Origin: Amycolatopsis camponoti
GTDB lineage: Bacteria > Actinomycetota > Actinomycetes > Mycobacteriales > Pseudonocardiaceae
Assembly: GCF_902497555.1 (NCBI RefSeq)
Contig: NZ_CABVGP010000001.1
Span: forward strand, 806,001 to 870,000
DNA: 64,000 bases
Direction of reading: 5' to 3'
The number at the start of each line of letters is the position of its first letter. Position 1 is the first letter of the stretch. Both the position numbers and the translations under genes were made by a program. The notes below the pieces were generated by a model. The model had not been told where the DNA came from. It did no database searches and saw nothing but the letters and a program-made list of their open reading frames with translations. Of the stretch, positions 43,789 to 51,592 are shown one piece after another.

Positions 43789-43829
43789 GAGCTGAACCAG
43801 GAGGGCTGTCTCCTGTTTCAGCTCGTTTT
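43789..43829 (+). terminator. Intrinsic terminator
   Basis: The arms GAGCTGAACCAGGAG and CTCCTGTTTCAGCTC pair with one C-T mismatch around GGCTGT, followed by GTTTTCC. A T-run after a 15-bp stem gives plus-strand termination. No gene immediately upstream is recognised. Confidence 0.7.
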
Positions 43830-44236
43830 CCTGCTCCGTGATTACAGAGACAGAGAATTAGTGTGGGAAGAGAGCTGTCGTCAGGGGTGTCAATTGGCTG
43901 TCACTCCCGAAACCGCATTTCGGGTCGGTCAGAGTGACGGAGCTGCAGGTGTAACAGTCTCGACACGGCCACGAGGGTCACTCCCTGACTTGCAAGGCGT
44001 AGCGACGCTCCACCGACCCGCGAAACCGGCTCTCTGCGTGCCTGTGCCGGTCCCCATGTCCGGCGACGCCAGGGACGCTCTGTGGCCGCGTACGGCGCTC
44101 TCAGACGGTGAAATTCTGGCCATTGCTGGGGCTGAGGGCATGTTCGAAAGGCGGTTCCCGCTCCGGGGCGTCGTGCTCCGCCGGACCGCTGCGTTTTAGG
44201 TGTCACATTCCGCAGCGTGTCATCGACTTTGGTGGT

Positions 44237-45829
44237 GTGGACGAGACGAAGGCCTCACCCGTACTAACCGACCTGACCGAGCTTGAGCAACAGGTGGTCG
44301 ACGCCGCCCGCTGCGGGGCAGTCGCTGCATCCGCCACGACGATGAGCGTGGAAGATCTGGCAGCCACCGGCGATCCCGAACTGCGAGTGCGAGCTGACCT
44401 GATCCGTGAGCTGCTTCGTGGCCTACACGGTGACCTCGACCCACACGGGATCCAAATCGTGGGGGTGCGGGTCGTCGGACGGCTCGACCTCTATTGTGTC
44501 ACCGCTGTCACCGGTCTGAATCTGGTTCGATGTGCGATCCCGAATGGCATCGTTTGCCAAAACGCGCACTTGCCGGACCTGAACCTGAATGACAGCCAGC
44601 TCGCCCACCTGCACGCCGACGGCCTCCGCATTGACAGCAACGTGTTCATGCGGGACGTCACCATCACCAGCACCGGAGAACCTGGCGCGATCCGGCTGTT
44701 CGATGCCCATATCGGCGGCCAACTCTGTCTTGAGCGAGCCACCATCACCAGTACCACCGGCCCCGCACTGGCCGCCGATGGTCTCCGCACCGACAGCGAC
44801 CTGCTCATGCGGGACACCACCATCACCAGCACCGGAGAACCCGCCGCGATCCGGCTGATCGACGCCCGCATCGGCGGCTCAATCGACCTTGAGCGAGCCA
44901 CCATCACCAGTACCACCGACCCCGCGCTGGACGCCGATCGCCTCCGCACCGGGAGCGCCCTGTTCATGGACGATTCCACCATTGTCGGCACCGGAGAACA
45001 CGGTGCGATCCGGCTGCTCGGCGCCCACATCGGCGGCCAAATTTCCCTGCGGATGTCCAGGTTGGACAACAGTTCAGGTCCGCTCCTCATCCTGCAGGAA
45101 GCGCAGATCACCGGGGGCTTGCTGTTCCCGCCGACGGTGGTGTGTCCCGCCGGCCGACAGGGGATGAGCCGCCGTGACTGCCCTGACGGCGACCGCACCT
45201 TCACGACCTTCGGATTGACCTACCCCAGCCTGCGCGACCTCTCGTGGCGTCAATGGCTGCACCTGCTCGTCCACCACACCCCCGCCTACACACCCCAACC
45301 CTTCCAGCAACTCGCTGCGACCGAACGCGCCGCCGGCCATGACAACAACGCCCGCGAAGTCCTGATCACCCAGCAAAACGAACTTCGCCGCCGCACCCCT
45401 GAGGCTCTGGGCAACCGACTCGCGCGCGGACGACACGCACTCTGGGGCTGGCTCGGCCGCTACGGCTACCGCGCCCACCGCCTCGTCACCGCCCTCGCCG
45501 TCGTCCTCACCCTCGCCGCCACACTCAGCCTCATCGCCGGACACGTCACCACCCACCCCGGCCACCTCGCCGCCGAACGCGTCCCACCCACCACCGCAAA
45601 ACCCACCGACCCCGGCACACCCTGCTCACCCGTCGAACTCATCGGCCTCGGCATCGACCGCGGCCTCCCCCTCGGCACCACCGGCATTCGCGCCCACTGC
45701 GACCTCGACACCACCACCGGCTGGGGCCAAACCTTCACCGCCACCCTTTGGGCACTCCAAGCCCTCCTCTGGGGCCTGGCCACCCTCGCCATCGCCGCCT
45801 ACACCGGCCTCGTTCGCAAACCCACCTGA
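44237..45829 (+). CDS. Repeat-containing membrane protein ('membrane-associated oxidoreductase' type)
   Basis: A 530-residue protein, the only gene of the island. GTG at 44237 begins VDETKASPVLTDLTELEQQV, matching a family usually labelled membrane-associated oxidoreductase in streptomycetes, a name without known biochemistry. A right-handed beta-helix-like part follows with three tandem 53-residue repeats at about 131-290 (159-bp DNA period: the segment at 44660 recurs at 44819 and 44978). Two C-terminal transmembrane helices lie at about 418-440 and 500-525. No redox motif is visible. Start uncertain; an upstream extension in frame exists without support. Confidence 0.72.
   Translation: MDETKASPVLTDLTELEQQVVDAARCGAVAASATTMSVEDLAATGDPELRVRADLIRELLRGLHGDLDPHGIQIVGVRVVGRLDLYCVTAVTGLNLVRCAIPNGIVCQNAHLPDLNLNDSQLAHLHADGLRIDSNVFMRDVTITSTGEPGAIRLFDAHIGGQLCLERATITSTTGPALAADGLRTDSDLLMRDTTITSTGEPAAIRLIDARIGGSIDLERATITSTTDPALDADRLRTGSALFMDDSTIVGTGEHGAIRLLGAHIGGQISLRMSRLDNSSGPLLILQEAQITGGLLFPPTVVCPAGRQGMSRRDCPDGDRTFTTFGLTYPSLRDLSWRQWLHLLVHHTPAYTPQPFQQLAATERAAGHDNNAREVLITQQNELRRRTPEALGNRLARGRHALWGWLGRYGYRAHRLVTALAVVLTLAATLSLIAGHVTTHPGHLAAERVPPTTAKPTDPGTPCSPVELIGLGIDRGLPLGTTGIRAHCDLDTTTGWGQTFTATLWALQALLWGLATLAIAAYTGLVRKPT
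44625..45084. repeat. Three tandem 159-bp coding repeats
   Basis: Within the island gene, units spaced exactly 159 bp apart share long near-identical words, for example ACCATCACCAGCACCGGAGA at 44660 and again at 44819, with a diverged form at 44978. The high DNA identity of units 1 and 2 suggests recent duplication or gene conversion. Confidence 0.75.
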
Positions 45830-45859
45830 CCACCGCCACCTGACTTAAGCGAGATTCGA

Positions 45860-45947
45860 AGCGGGGATCCCTGATACGCACAGCGCCCGGGGACAGACTG
45901 TAAACCAGTTGGCTTACGCCTACGGGGTTCGAATCCCTCACCCGCCA
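45860..45947 (+). pseudogene. Decayed tRNA-Tyr(GTA)
   Basis: The 3' part fits a type II tRNA-Tyr: anticodon loop CTGTAAA at 45898-45904, variable arm GGCTTACGCC, TPsiC loop TTCGAAT and acceptor ACCCGCC-A. The anticodon stem has two mismatches of five, the T stem one or two, and the 5' acceptor pairs only five of seven. It cannot fold as a normal tRNA. It lies inside the mini-island. Confidence 0.6.
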
Positions 45948-46056
45948 CACTGTCGAAACGGCGCTGGGCACGCGCCGGTGAGCGTGGCCGTACATTGGCC
46001 GCTGGCCCCCGTATTCGGCCGTGGTCCACCGTGGTCAGCCGGGTAAGACATGAATC

Positions 46057-46087
46057 GGCCCCTACCGCGTTTTCGCTGGTAGGGGCC
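46057..46087 (+). terminator. Intrinsic terminator
   Basis: GGCCCCTACC and GGTAGGGGCC, perfect ten-base arms around an 11-base loop, followed by GGTTTTG. It lies between the decayed tRNA-Tyr and the tRNA-Arg 3' end and could end plus-strand transcription from the island gene. Confidence 0.7.
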
Positions 46088-46107
46088 GGTTTTGCGTGTT
46101 CAAAGAG

Positions 46108-46153
46108 GGTGCCCTCGGCAGGATTCGAACCTGCGACACCTGCCTCCGGAGGG
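46108..46153. repeat. att-like direct repeat, right copy
   Basis: 46 bp identical to 43630-43675, forming the 3' part of the intact tRNA-Arg gene. Confidence 0.85.
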
Positions 46154-46182
46154 CAGTGCTCTATCCCCTGAGCTACGAGGGC
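46110..46182 (-). tRNA. tRNA-Arg(CCG)
   Basis: 73 nt on the minus strand with acceptor GCCCTCG/CGAGGGC, D arm GCTC...GAGC, anticodon stem CTGCC/GGCAG around loop CTCCGGA (anticodon CCG, reading CGG), and T arm GCAGG-TTCGAAT-CCTGC. A73 follows; CCA is not encoded. Its 3' end is the integration site of the adjacent mini-island. Confidence 0.97.
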
Positions 46183-46332
46183 CCATCGCTGGGCGACTCC
46201 AGAAGCTTAGCGCATCCTCCGGACCCCTCGCGGGCAGGTGGCCCCAGTAAAAGATCCGCTGGTCAGAGCTATAAAAGTTGATCCATTCGCCGGGACGTCG
46301 CTAGCGTAAGAGGCCCGCTTGAAGGAGCCGAG

Positions 46333-47433
46333 ATGGTCAAGCCGTTCCAGGTCTCTCTCGATGAAGCCGATGTCGCCGACCTGCGGGAGCGGCTTCGGCG
46401 GACTCGGTGGCCGGAGGCCGAGACCGTCGGGGACTGGTCGCAGGGTGTTCCGCTCGCCTACGTCCAGGAGCTCTGCCGGGACTGGGGTGAGGAGTACGAC
46501 TTCGGGTTCGCCGCCCGGCTCAATGCCTTCCCGCAGTTCCGGGCCGAGGTCGACGGGGTCGGGCTGCACTTCGTGCACCTGCGGTCGCCGGAACCGGATG
46601 CGCTGCCGCTCGTGCTGTCGCACGGGTGGCCCGGGTCCGTTCTCGAATTCCTCGATGTCTTCGGGCCGCTCGCCGATCCCGCGAAGCACGGCGGGGATCC
46701 CGCCGATGCCTTCCACGTCGTCGCTCCGTCGCTGCCCGGGTTCGGGTGGAGCGACAAGCCCGCCTTGAAGATCGCGCGGGTCGCCGAGCTCTTCGACCGG
46801 CTCATGCAGGAGCTCGGGTACGACCGCTACGGCGCCCAGGGCGGCGACTGGGGTGCCGCCATCACGAACGCCCTCGCGCGGTCCGGGCGGATCGCCGGGG
46901 TGCACGTCAACTTCGCGCCCGTGCGGATGACGCGGGACGATCCGACGCCCGGGGAGCGGCGGGCCCTCGCCGACCTCGAAGAGTTCCGGCGCTCCGGGGC
47001 CGGCTACTCCGCCCAGCAGGGGACCCGGCCGCAGACGCTCGGCTACGGCCTCACCGACTCGCCCGCCGGCCAGGCCGCCTGGATCGTCGAGAAGTTCTGG
47101 GCCTGGACCGACAACAAGGGCCACCCGGAGGACGCCGTCGACCGGCAGAAGATCCTCGACGACATCTCGGCCTACTGGTTCACCGCGACGGCGGCGTCGT
47201 CGGCGCGGATGTACTGGGAGAACAACGACCGGGACTTGTCCACTGTGGATGTTCCGGCCGGGGTTTCGGTGTTTCCCAAGGAGATCATGCGGCCCTCGCG
47301 GCGGCAGGCCGAGCAGCGCTACACGGATCTGCGGTGGTTCGAGGAGCTGCCCGTCGGCGGGCACTTCGCCGCGCTGGAGCAGCCCGGGCTGTTCGTCGAG
47401 CAGGTCCGCGGGTTCTTCCGGCTGGTGCGCTAG
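46333..47433 (+). CDS. Epoxide hydrolase (EHN family)
   Basis: A 366-residue microsomal-type epoxide hydrolase. The N-terminal EHN lid covers about 1-105. The alpha/beta core has oxyanion HGWPGS (98-102 region), nucleophile Asp172 in QGGDWGA and the charge-relay His344 in VGGHFAALEQP. GAAGGAG precedes the ATG. It adds water to epoxides, giving diols, usually in detoxification. It overlaps the convergent SDR by 4 bp. Confidence 0.9.
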   Translation: MVKPFQVSLDEADVADLRERLRRTRWPEAETVGDWSQGVPLAYVQELCRDWGEEYDFGFAARLNAFPQFRAEVDGVGLHFVHLRSPEPDALPLVLSHGWPGSVLEFLDVFGPLADPAKHGGDPADAFHVVAPSLPGFGWSDKPALKIARVAELFDRLMQELGYDRYGAQGGDWGAAITNALARSGRIAGVHVNFAPVRMTRDDPTPGERRALADLEEFRRSGAGYSAQQGTRPQTLGYGLTDSPAGQAAWIVEKFWAWTDNKGHPEDAVDRQKILDDISAYWFTATAASSARMYWENNDRDLSTVDVPAGVSVFPKEIMRPSRRQAEQRYTDLRWFEELPVGGHFAALEQPGLFVEQVRGFFRLVR

Positions 47434-48260
47434 GCGAGCCAGCCGGTCGTCAGCCGCTGCACGGCCGAGCCGTCGAGGTCGGCGAACTTGAGCCCGACGA
47501 ACTCCTCGGCCTGCTTCGACGTCTGGATGCGGAACGCCGGTGCGTCGGCCGTCATCGCGTCCAGGATCACCGCGGCGACCTCGTCGGCCGTCTGGGCGCC
47601 CTCGAACGAGTTCGTGACGTTCGCGATGTACTTGCCCAGGGACTCGGCGTAGGGGCCGGCGTCGGCGAAGAGCTGTTCGCCGACGCCGATGTTGTTCACG
47701 AACTCCGTCGCGACCGCGCCCGGCTCGACGACGCACACCGTGACGCCCTGGGCCGCGGCGACCGGCGCGAGGGACTCCATCAAGCCTTCGACGGCGAACT
47801 TCGCCGCGCAGTAGGCCTCGTTGAACGGCTGGCCGACCGCGCCGCCGATGCTGGTCACCGTGATCACGCGGCCGCCGCTCGCGCGCAACGCCGGCAGCGC
47901 GGCCTTCGTCGTCTCGACGACGCCGAAGAAGTTGACCTCCATGGTCTCGCGCACCGCCGAAACCGGCTCCTGCTCGAGCGTGCCGACGTGCCCCGCGCCG
48001 GCGTTGTTCACCAGCACGTCGAGCCGGCCGTAGTCGGCGAGGACGCCCTCGAACGCCGTGCGGACGGACGCGGGATCGGTCACGTCGAGCGCGCGGATGC
48101 CCAGGTCCAGGTCGCCGGCCTCGCGACGCAGGCGGTCGGCGCGCGCGGGGTCGCGCAGCGTGGCGACGGTCCGGAAGCCCGCGCGGGCCGCCCGGACCGC
48201 CGTGGCGAGGCCGATCCCGGTGGACGTGCCGGTGATCAGGGCGACGCGGTCGTTGCTCAT
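47430..48260 (-). CDS. Short-chain dehydrogenase/reductase
   Basis: A 276-residue classical SDR with TGTSTGIG cofactor motif, NNAGAG and the Tyr-x3-Lys in YCAAKFAVEG. ATG at 48260 is used; an upstream in-frame extension runs into the regulatory gap. It is divergent from a MarR gene and two putative operators lie between them, so its expression is probably MarR-controlled. Confidence 0.88.
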   Translation of the reverse strand: MSNDRVALITGTSTGIGLATAVRAARAGFRTVATLRDPARADRLRREAGDLDLGIRALDVTDPASVRTAFEGVLADYGRLDVLVNNAGAGHVGTLEQEPVSAVRETMEVNFFGVVETTKAALPALRASGGRVITVTSIGGAVGQPFNEAYCAAKFAVEGLMESLAPVAAAQGVTVCVVEPGAVATEFVNNIGVGEQLFADAGPYAESLGKYIANVTNSFEGAQTADEVAAVILDAMTADAPAFRIQTSKQAEEFVGLKFADLDGSAVQRLTTGWLA

Positions 48261-48297
48261 CTGAGGACCTCGATGTGATTCAGGGGGATGATGATTA

Positions 48298-48348
48298 ATG
48301 TAGTGAACTAAAATGACTATAGGCATGGATGGTTCATGTAGTCAACTA
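48298..48348. promoter_or_regulatory. Two MarR-type operator copies
   Basis: ATGTAGTGAACTA at 48298-48310 and ATGTAGTCAACTA at 48336-48348 are near-identical, each with TAGT/ACTA half-sites, 38 bp apart in the gap between the SDR and MarR genes. The right copy ends 6 bases before the MarR -10 box. Confidence 0.6.
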
Positions 48349-48354
48349 TCGGCT

Positions 48355-48360
48355 TACACT
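48355..48360 (+). promoter_or_regulatory. -10 box for leaderless MarR message
   Basis: TACACT, six bases before the ATG at 48367, implies transcription starting at the start codon. No ribosome site is present, consistent with this. Confidence 0.5.
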
Positions 48361-48366
48361 CGGCGG

Positions 48367-48786
48367 ATGAGCGCTGACCCGATCACCGACGACGTCGTCG
48401 CCCTGCTCGCGCGGATCGTCGACCGGTTCGTCGGCTCCTACGAGTCCGCGGCGGCCGCGCAGGGGCTGACGACGGTGCAGGCCAAGGTGCTCGAAGCGCT
48501 CGGGGAGCCGTTGCCGATGCACCGGATCGCCGAGAAGCTGAACTCCGAGCGCTCGAACGTGACGGGGATCATCGACCGCCTCGAAGCGCGCGGCCTCGTC
48601 GAACGCCGGTCCGACGAGCGCGACCGGCGGATCAAGAACATCGTGGCCACGCCCGCGGGAGCCGTGCTGGCGCGCGACTTCCGGCGTTCGCTGGGGTTCG
48701 CGGCCGAACCGCTCGCCGCACTGGGCCCGGACGATCGCGTGCACCTGCGTGACCTGCTGCGGCGGATGGTCGACGTCGAAGCGTGA
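48367..48786 (+). CDS. MarR-family regulator
   Basis: A 139-residue repressor with the MarR winged helix (GLTTVQAKVLEALGEPLPMH, IAEKLNSERSNVTGIIDRLEARG, and wing RRSDERDRRIKNI). ATG at 48367 is chosen from the conserved length and the -10 box. Divergent from an SDR, it likely represses both genes via the two 13-bp sites. Confidence 0.87.
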   Translation: MSADPITDDVVALLARIVDRFVGSYESAAAAQGLTTVQAKVLEALGEPLPMHRIAEKLNSERSNVTGIIDRLEARGLVERRSDERDRRIKNIVATPAGAVLARDFRRSLGFAAEPLAALGPDDRVHLRDLLRRMVDVEA

Positions 48787-48879
48787 CCGGTCCGCCCGCT
48801 GGGAAACCCCGCCTGGTGGATTGGACGCCGCGAGTCCGCGGAGTAGCTTTCGGACGGGTGAACTTAGGGTTCCCTCTGT

Positions 48880-48893
48880 TGCACATATGCGCA
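48880..48893. promoter_or_regulatory. Near-palindrome upstream of CDF gene
   Basis: TGCACATATGCGCA has one mismatch between arms. It lies 48 bp before the metal exporter and resembles metal-sensor operators only loosely; no sensor gene is adjacent. Confidence 0.3.
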
Positions 48894-48940
48894 TCCGACT
48901 ATATGTTTGGCCCCGACGGTGAACCGCGAACGGAGGCGTA

Positions 48941-49861
48941 ATGGGACACGGCCACGGGCACGGCCAAGCGGTCGCGCCGGCGAGCGCGTCGGGCCGGTAC
49001 GTGCGGAGCCTGACCATCGCCCTGTGCATCGGCTTCGGCTTCATGGTGCTCGAGTTCATCGTCGGCTTCACGACCGGCTCGCTGGCCCTGATCTCCGACG
49101 CGGCGCACATGTTCACCGACGTCCTCGGGGTGGGGATGGCGCTCGCCGCGATCATCCTGGCGCGGCGCACGGGCCCCACGGTCAGCCGCACGTTCGGGCT
49201 CTACCGCGCCGAAGTGCTGGCCGCGCTGGCCAACGCGGTCCTGCTGTTCGGTGTCGCGGGGTACGTCCTCGTCGAGGCCGTCGGCCGGATCGGCGACCCG
49301 CCCGCGGTGCCCGGCCTGCCGGTGCTGCTGGCCGCCACGGCCGGTCTCGCGGCCAACCTCGTGTCGTTCGCCGTGCTGCGCTCGGGAGCGAAGGAAAGCC
49401 TCAACGTCCGCGGCGCCTACCTCGAGGTGCTGGCCGACCTGATCGGCTCGGTCGGTGTGCTGATCAGCGGCGCGCTGACGCTGCTGACGGGCTGGCGCTA
49501 CGCCGACCCGATCATCGGCGTCGCGATCGGGCTGTTCGTGCTGCCCCGCACGTGGACGCTGGCCCGCCGCGCGCTGCGCATCCTGTTCCAGCACGCGCCC
49601 CAGGGCGTCGACGTCGGCGCGATCAACGCCGAGCTGGCCGCACTGCCGGGGGTGGCGGACGTGCACGACCTGCACGTGTGGACGCTGACGTCGGGCATGG
49701 AGGTCGCCTCGGCGCACCTGACGCTGGCGCCGCCCGCCCAGCAATCGGACGTGCTGCTGGATGCGCAGAACCTGCTGTCCTCGCGGTACGCCATCGAGCA
49801 CGCGACGCTGCAGGTGGAGGCACCGCACTGCGCCCGGCGGTGCCAGGAGCTCAGCTGGTAG
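48941..49861 (+). CDS. CDF metal-cation exporter
   Basis: A 306-residue cation diffusion facilitator (CzcD/ZitB type) exporting Zn or Co by proton antiport. It has a His-rich N-terminus (GHGHGHG), six transmembrane segments, the metal site SDAAHMFTD (TM2) and EVLADLIGS (TM5), and a C-terminal cytoplasmic domain (VADVHDLHVWTLTSGMEVAS). GGAGG precedes the ATG at 48941. It ends one base before the convergent DUF305 gene. Confidence 0.92.
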   Translation: MGHGHGHGQAVAPASASGRYVRSLTIALCIGFGFMVLEFIVGFTTGSLALISDAAHMFTDVLGVGMALAAIILARRTGPTVSRTFGLYRAEVLAALANAVLLFGVAGYVLVEAVGRIGDPPAVPGLPVLLAATAGLAANLVSFAVLRSGAKESLNVRGAYLEVLADLIGSVGVLISGALTLLTGWRYADPIIGVAIGLFVLPRTWTLARRALRILFQHAPQGVDVGAINAELAALPGVADVHDLHVWTLTSGMEVASAHLTLAPPAQQSDVLLDAQNLLSSRYAIEHATLQVEAPHCARRCQELSW

Positions 49862-50572
49862 CTAAGGCAGCGGCTGCGCGCCCCGGCCCGAAAGCATCAG
49901 CTTCATCTGGTCCATCTCCGCGCCTTGCGACGTAAGAATGCTGCGGACCAGCGCCTGCAACGCCGGCATCGAGGAGTGCGACGCCGCGTACTGGGCCATC
50001 GCCGTGCCGCCCTGGTGGTGGCGGAGCATCAGCTGGAGGAAGTACACGTCCAGCTCCTTGCCCGACAGCGAACGCAGCTTGGCCAGCTCCGCCTCGGTCG
50101 CCATGCCCGGCATCAGGGCACCGGCACCCGGGTTGACCGAGGACGTGCCCATCGCCATGCCGTCGTGGCCCGCCATCGGCTCGGTCATCCACTTCATCGG
50201 CGCGCCGATGGCCTGCTCCGGCTGGTCCCACAGCATGAGCCAGCCCTTCATCCGGCCGACCTGCTCGAGCTGCGTGCGCTCGATGTCGAAGGCCAGCTGG
50301 CGGATCTCCGGATCGGTCGAGTGGTCGCGCGCCCAGCCGGCCATCGTGACGGCCTGCAGGTGGTGCGTCGACATGTCCTGGGAGAAGCCGACCTCGACCG
50401 ACCCCGCCACCGGTGTGGCGGCGGCGGGGTCGTCGTCGATGGTGCGGGTCAGGAACATCCCTGCCGTCGCGCCGATGAGCAGCACCGCGAGCAGCGTCCC
50501 GCCGATGATCACCCAGCGGGACCAGGTCGGCTGCTCGGGGGCGTCGGTCTCGACGTCGGCTTCGGTGCTCAC
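49862..50572 (-). CDS. DUF305 membrane-anchored protein
   Basis: A 236-residue protein with one N-terminal transmembrane segment (about 20-42) and a DUF305 ferritin-like domain carrying STHHLQAVTMAGWA and MLRHHQGGTAMAQ, rich in His and Met as if for copper or other metals. GTG at 50572 overlaps the DUF3105 stop. The pairing with DUF3105 recurs in actinobacteria. Biochemical role not established. Confidence 0.88.
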   Translation of the reverse strand: MSTEADVETDAPEQPTWSRWVIIGGTLLAVLLIGATAGMFLTRTIDDDPAAATPVAGSVEVGFSQDMSTHHLQAVTMAGWARDHSTDPEIRQLAFDIERTQLEQVGRMKGWLMLWDQPEQAIGAPMKWMTEPMAGHDGMAMGTSSVNPGAGALMPGMATEAELAKLRSLSGKELDVYFLQLMLRHHQGGTAMAQYAASHSSMPALQALVRSILTSQGAEMDQMKLMLSGRGAQPLP

Positions 50573-51432
50573 TTGGTGGGCGTCGCCGAAGGCGCGGGGG
50601 CGCCGGTCGAAGGAGCGGGCTGCTGCTGGCCCATGCCGCCGGTCTGGTCGGCCTGCGCACCCGTGCTGCCCTTGTAGTCCATCGCCTTGGCGTCCGGGCC
50701 CGGCTTCGACGGGTCGAACGGCGGCGGGTTGTCCGGGTCGAACTGGCCGGGGCCGAGGGCGTCACAGGAGGCGCCGACCTCGGGGTAGACACCGTTCGGG
50801 TTGCTGCGCAGCGCGGCGATGAACTCGTCGATCCGGGCGTCGTCGGCGGCGTCCAGCTTCAGCTGGTGGCCCCACGACTGCAGCGAGATCGGCTTGTCGA
50901 GGCCCGGGTACGGCGAAAGCATCGTGTACGGCTTGCCCTCGGCGCGGACCTTCAGCAGGTTCAGCGCGTCCCCGGTGACCTGCTGCGGGTTGTAGGCGAT
51001 CCAGACGGCGCCGTGCTCCAGCGCGTGGACCATGTTCTCGGTCCGGACGGCGTTCGGGTACACCGTGCCGGTGCAGGTGGCCCAGTAACCGTCGTGCGGG
51101 CCGCCGAACGGCGGGGTCTTGTCGTAGGCGACGCGCTCGGTCGGGAGCACGTGCACGCTGCCGGTGTAGGTGGCCGTCACCACGCCGGGGATGCGCTTGG
51201 AGGGGTCCGGGTCGGACGCCGTCGGCGCGAACGACGCGGCCGCTGCTTCGCGGTCCTTCTGCTCACGCTTCGGCGCGGACGCCACCATGTAGTAGGTGAT
51301 CACGGCGCCGGCCAGTGCGACGATGGCCACGACGGCGATGATCGTGCCCCACGGCGTGCCCTTCTTGCTCACCACGGAACCGCGGGCCGCCTTCACCGCC
51401 GACCCCTTTTTCCGAGTTGTCCCGTTCGCCAT
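50569..51432 (-). CDS. DUF3105 membrane-anchored protein
   Basis: A 287-residue protein with a basic N-terminus, one membrane anchor (about 28-50), a DUF3105 domain (PPFGGPHDGYWATCTGTVY, MVHALEHGAVWIAYNP) and a Pro/Gln-rich tail. Conserved His and Cys could bind a metal or heme, but this is not shown. It is coupled to the DUF305 gene by a four-base overlap. Confidence 0.87.
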   Translation of the reverse strand: MANGTTRKKGSAVKAARGSVVSKKGTPWGTIIAVVAIVALAGAVITYYMVASAPKREQKDREAAAASFAPTASDPDPSKRIPGVVTATYTGSVHVLPTERVAYDKTPPFGGPHDGYWATCTGTVYPNAVRTENMVHALEHGAVWIAYNPQQVTGDALNLLKVRAEGKPYTMLSPYPGLDKPISLQSWGHQLKLDAADDARIDEFIAALRSNPNGVYPEVGASCDALGPGQFDPDNPPPFDPSKPGPDAKAMDYKGSTGAQADQTGGMGQQQPAPSTGAPAPSATPTK

Positions 51433-51579
51433 GGCTCCCGCGTTCTCCCTCTGGTGGCTGCGGACGGATTCCCGCCCCGGCCAGTGTAGAGACCGGCCGT
51501 CTGATCACCGTTAACGCCTCACGTGGATGCCCGCCGTGACGTGGCCGAGACCGATGCGAGCGCCCCACCTGGGCACACC

Positions 51580-51585
51580 TAGAAT
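51580..51585 (+). promoter_or_regulatory. -10 box for leaderless argS message
   Basis: TAGAAT lies seven bases before the GTG start at 51593. No Shine-Dalgarno precedes the start. It would give a transcript beginning at or next to the GTG. Confidence 0.55.
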
Positions 51586-51592
51586 TCGGCAG

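Larger units (their letters stand above)
43403..44236. other. 834-bp region without a convincing gene
   Basis: The left 227 bp is chromosomal flank ending in a hairpin at 43606-43623. Then come the 46-bp tRNA-derived repeat (43630-43675), 113 bp with nothing recognised, a strong intrinsic terminator (43789-43829) and about 400 bp upstream of the island's gene. A plus-strand 112-codon frame at 43861-44199 has no domain, no ribosome site and no support beyond being open. Confidence 0.5.
43630..46153. mobile_element. Mini-island integrated at tRNA-Arg(CCG)
   Basis: Bounded by identical 46-bp direct repeats (43630-43675 and 46108-46153) that are the 3' half of tRNA-Arg from the anticodon loop to the discriminator and two bases beyond. 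The right copy is inside the intact tRNA gene. This is the signature of tyrosine-recombinase integration into a tRNA 3' end. The interior, about 2.43 kb, holds one repeat-containing membrane protein gene, a decayed tRNA-Tyr and two terminators; no integrase, excisionase, replication or transfer gene is visible. It is either a deletion remnant or a satellite mobilised in trans. Confidence 0.75.

Noticed and set aside
43861..44199. 112-codon plus-strand frame inside the island
   Set aside because: No ribosome site, no recognisable motif and a Pro/Arg-rich composition typical of chance frames; kept as non-coding.
45860..45947. Functional tRNA-Tyr
   Set aside because: Two of five anticodon-stem pairs and two of seven acceptor pairs are broken.
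10941..51513. Recurrent GTTAAC words as a second dispersed motif
   Set aside because: Seven copies were seen, only about twice a rough composition-based expectation, with no extended consensus.
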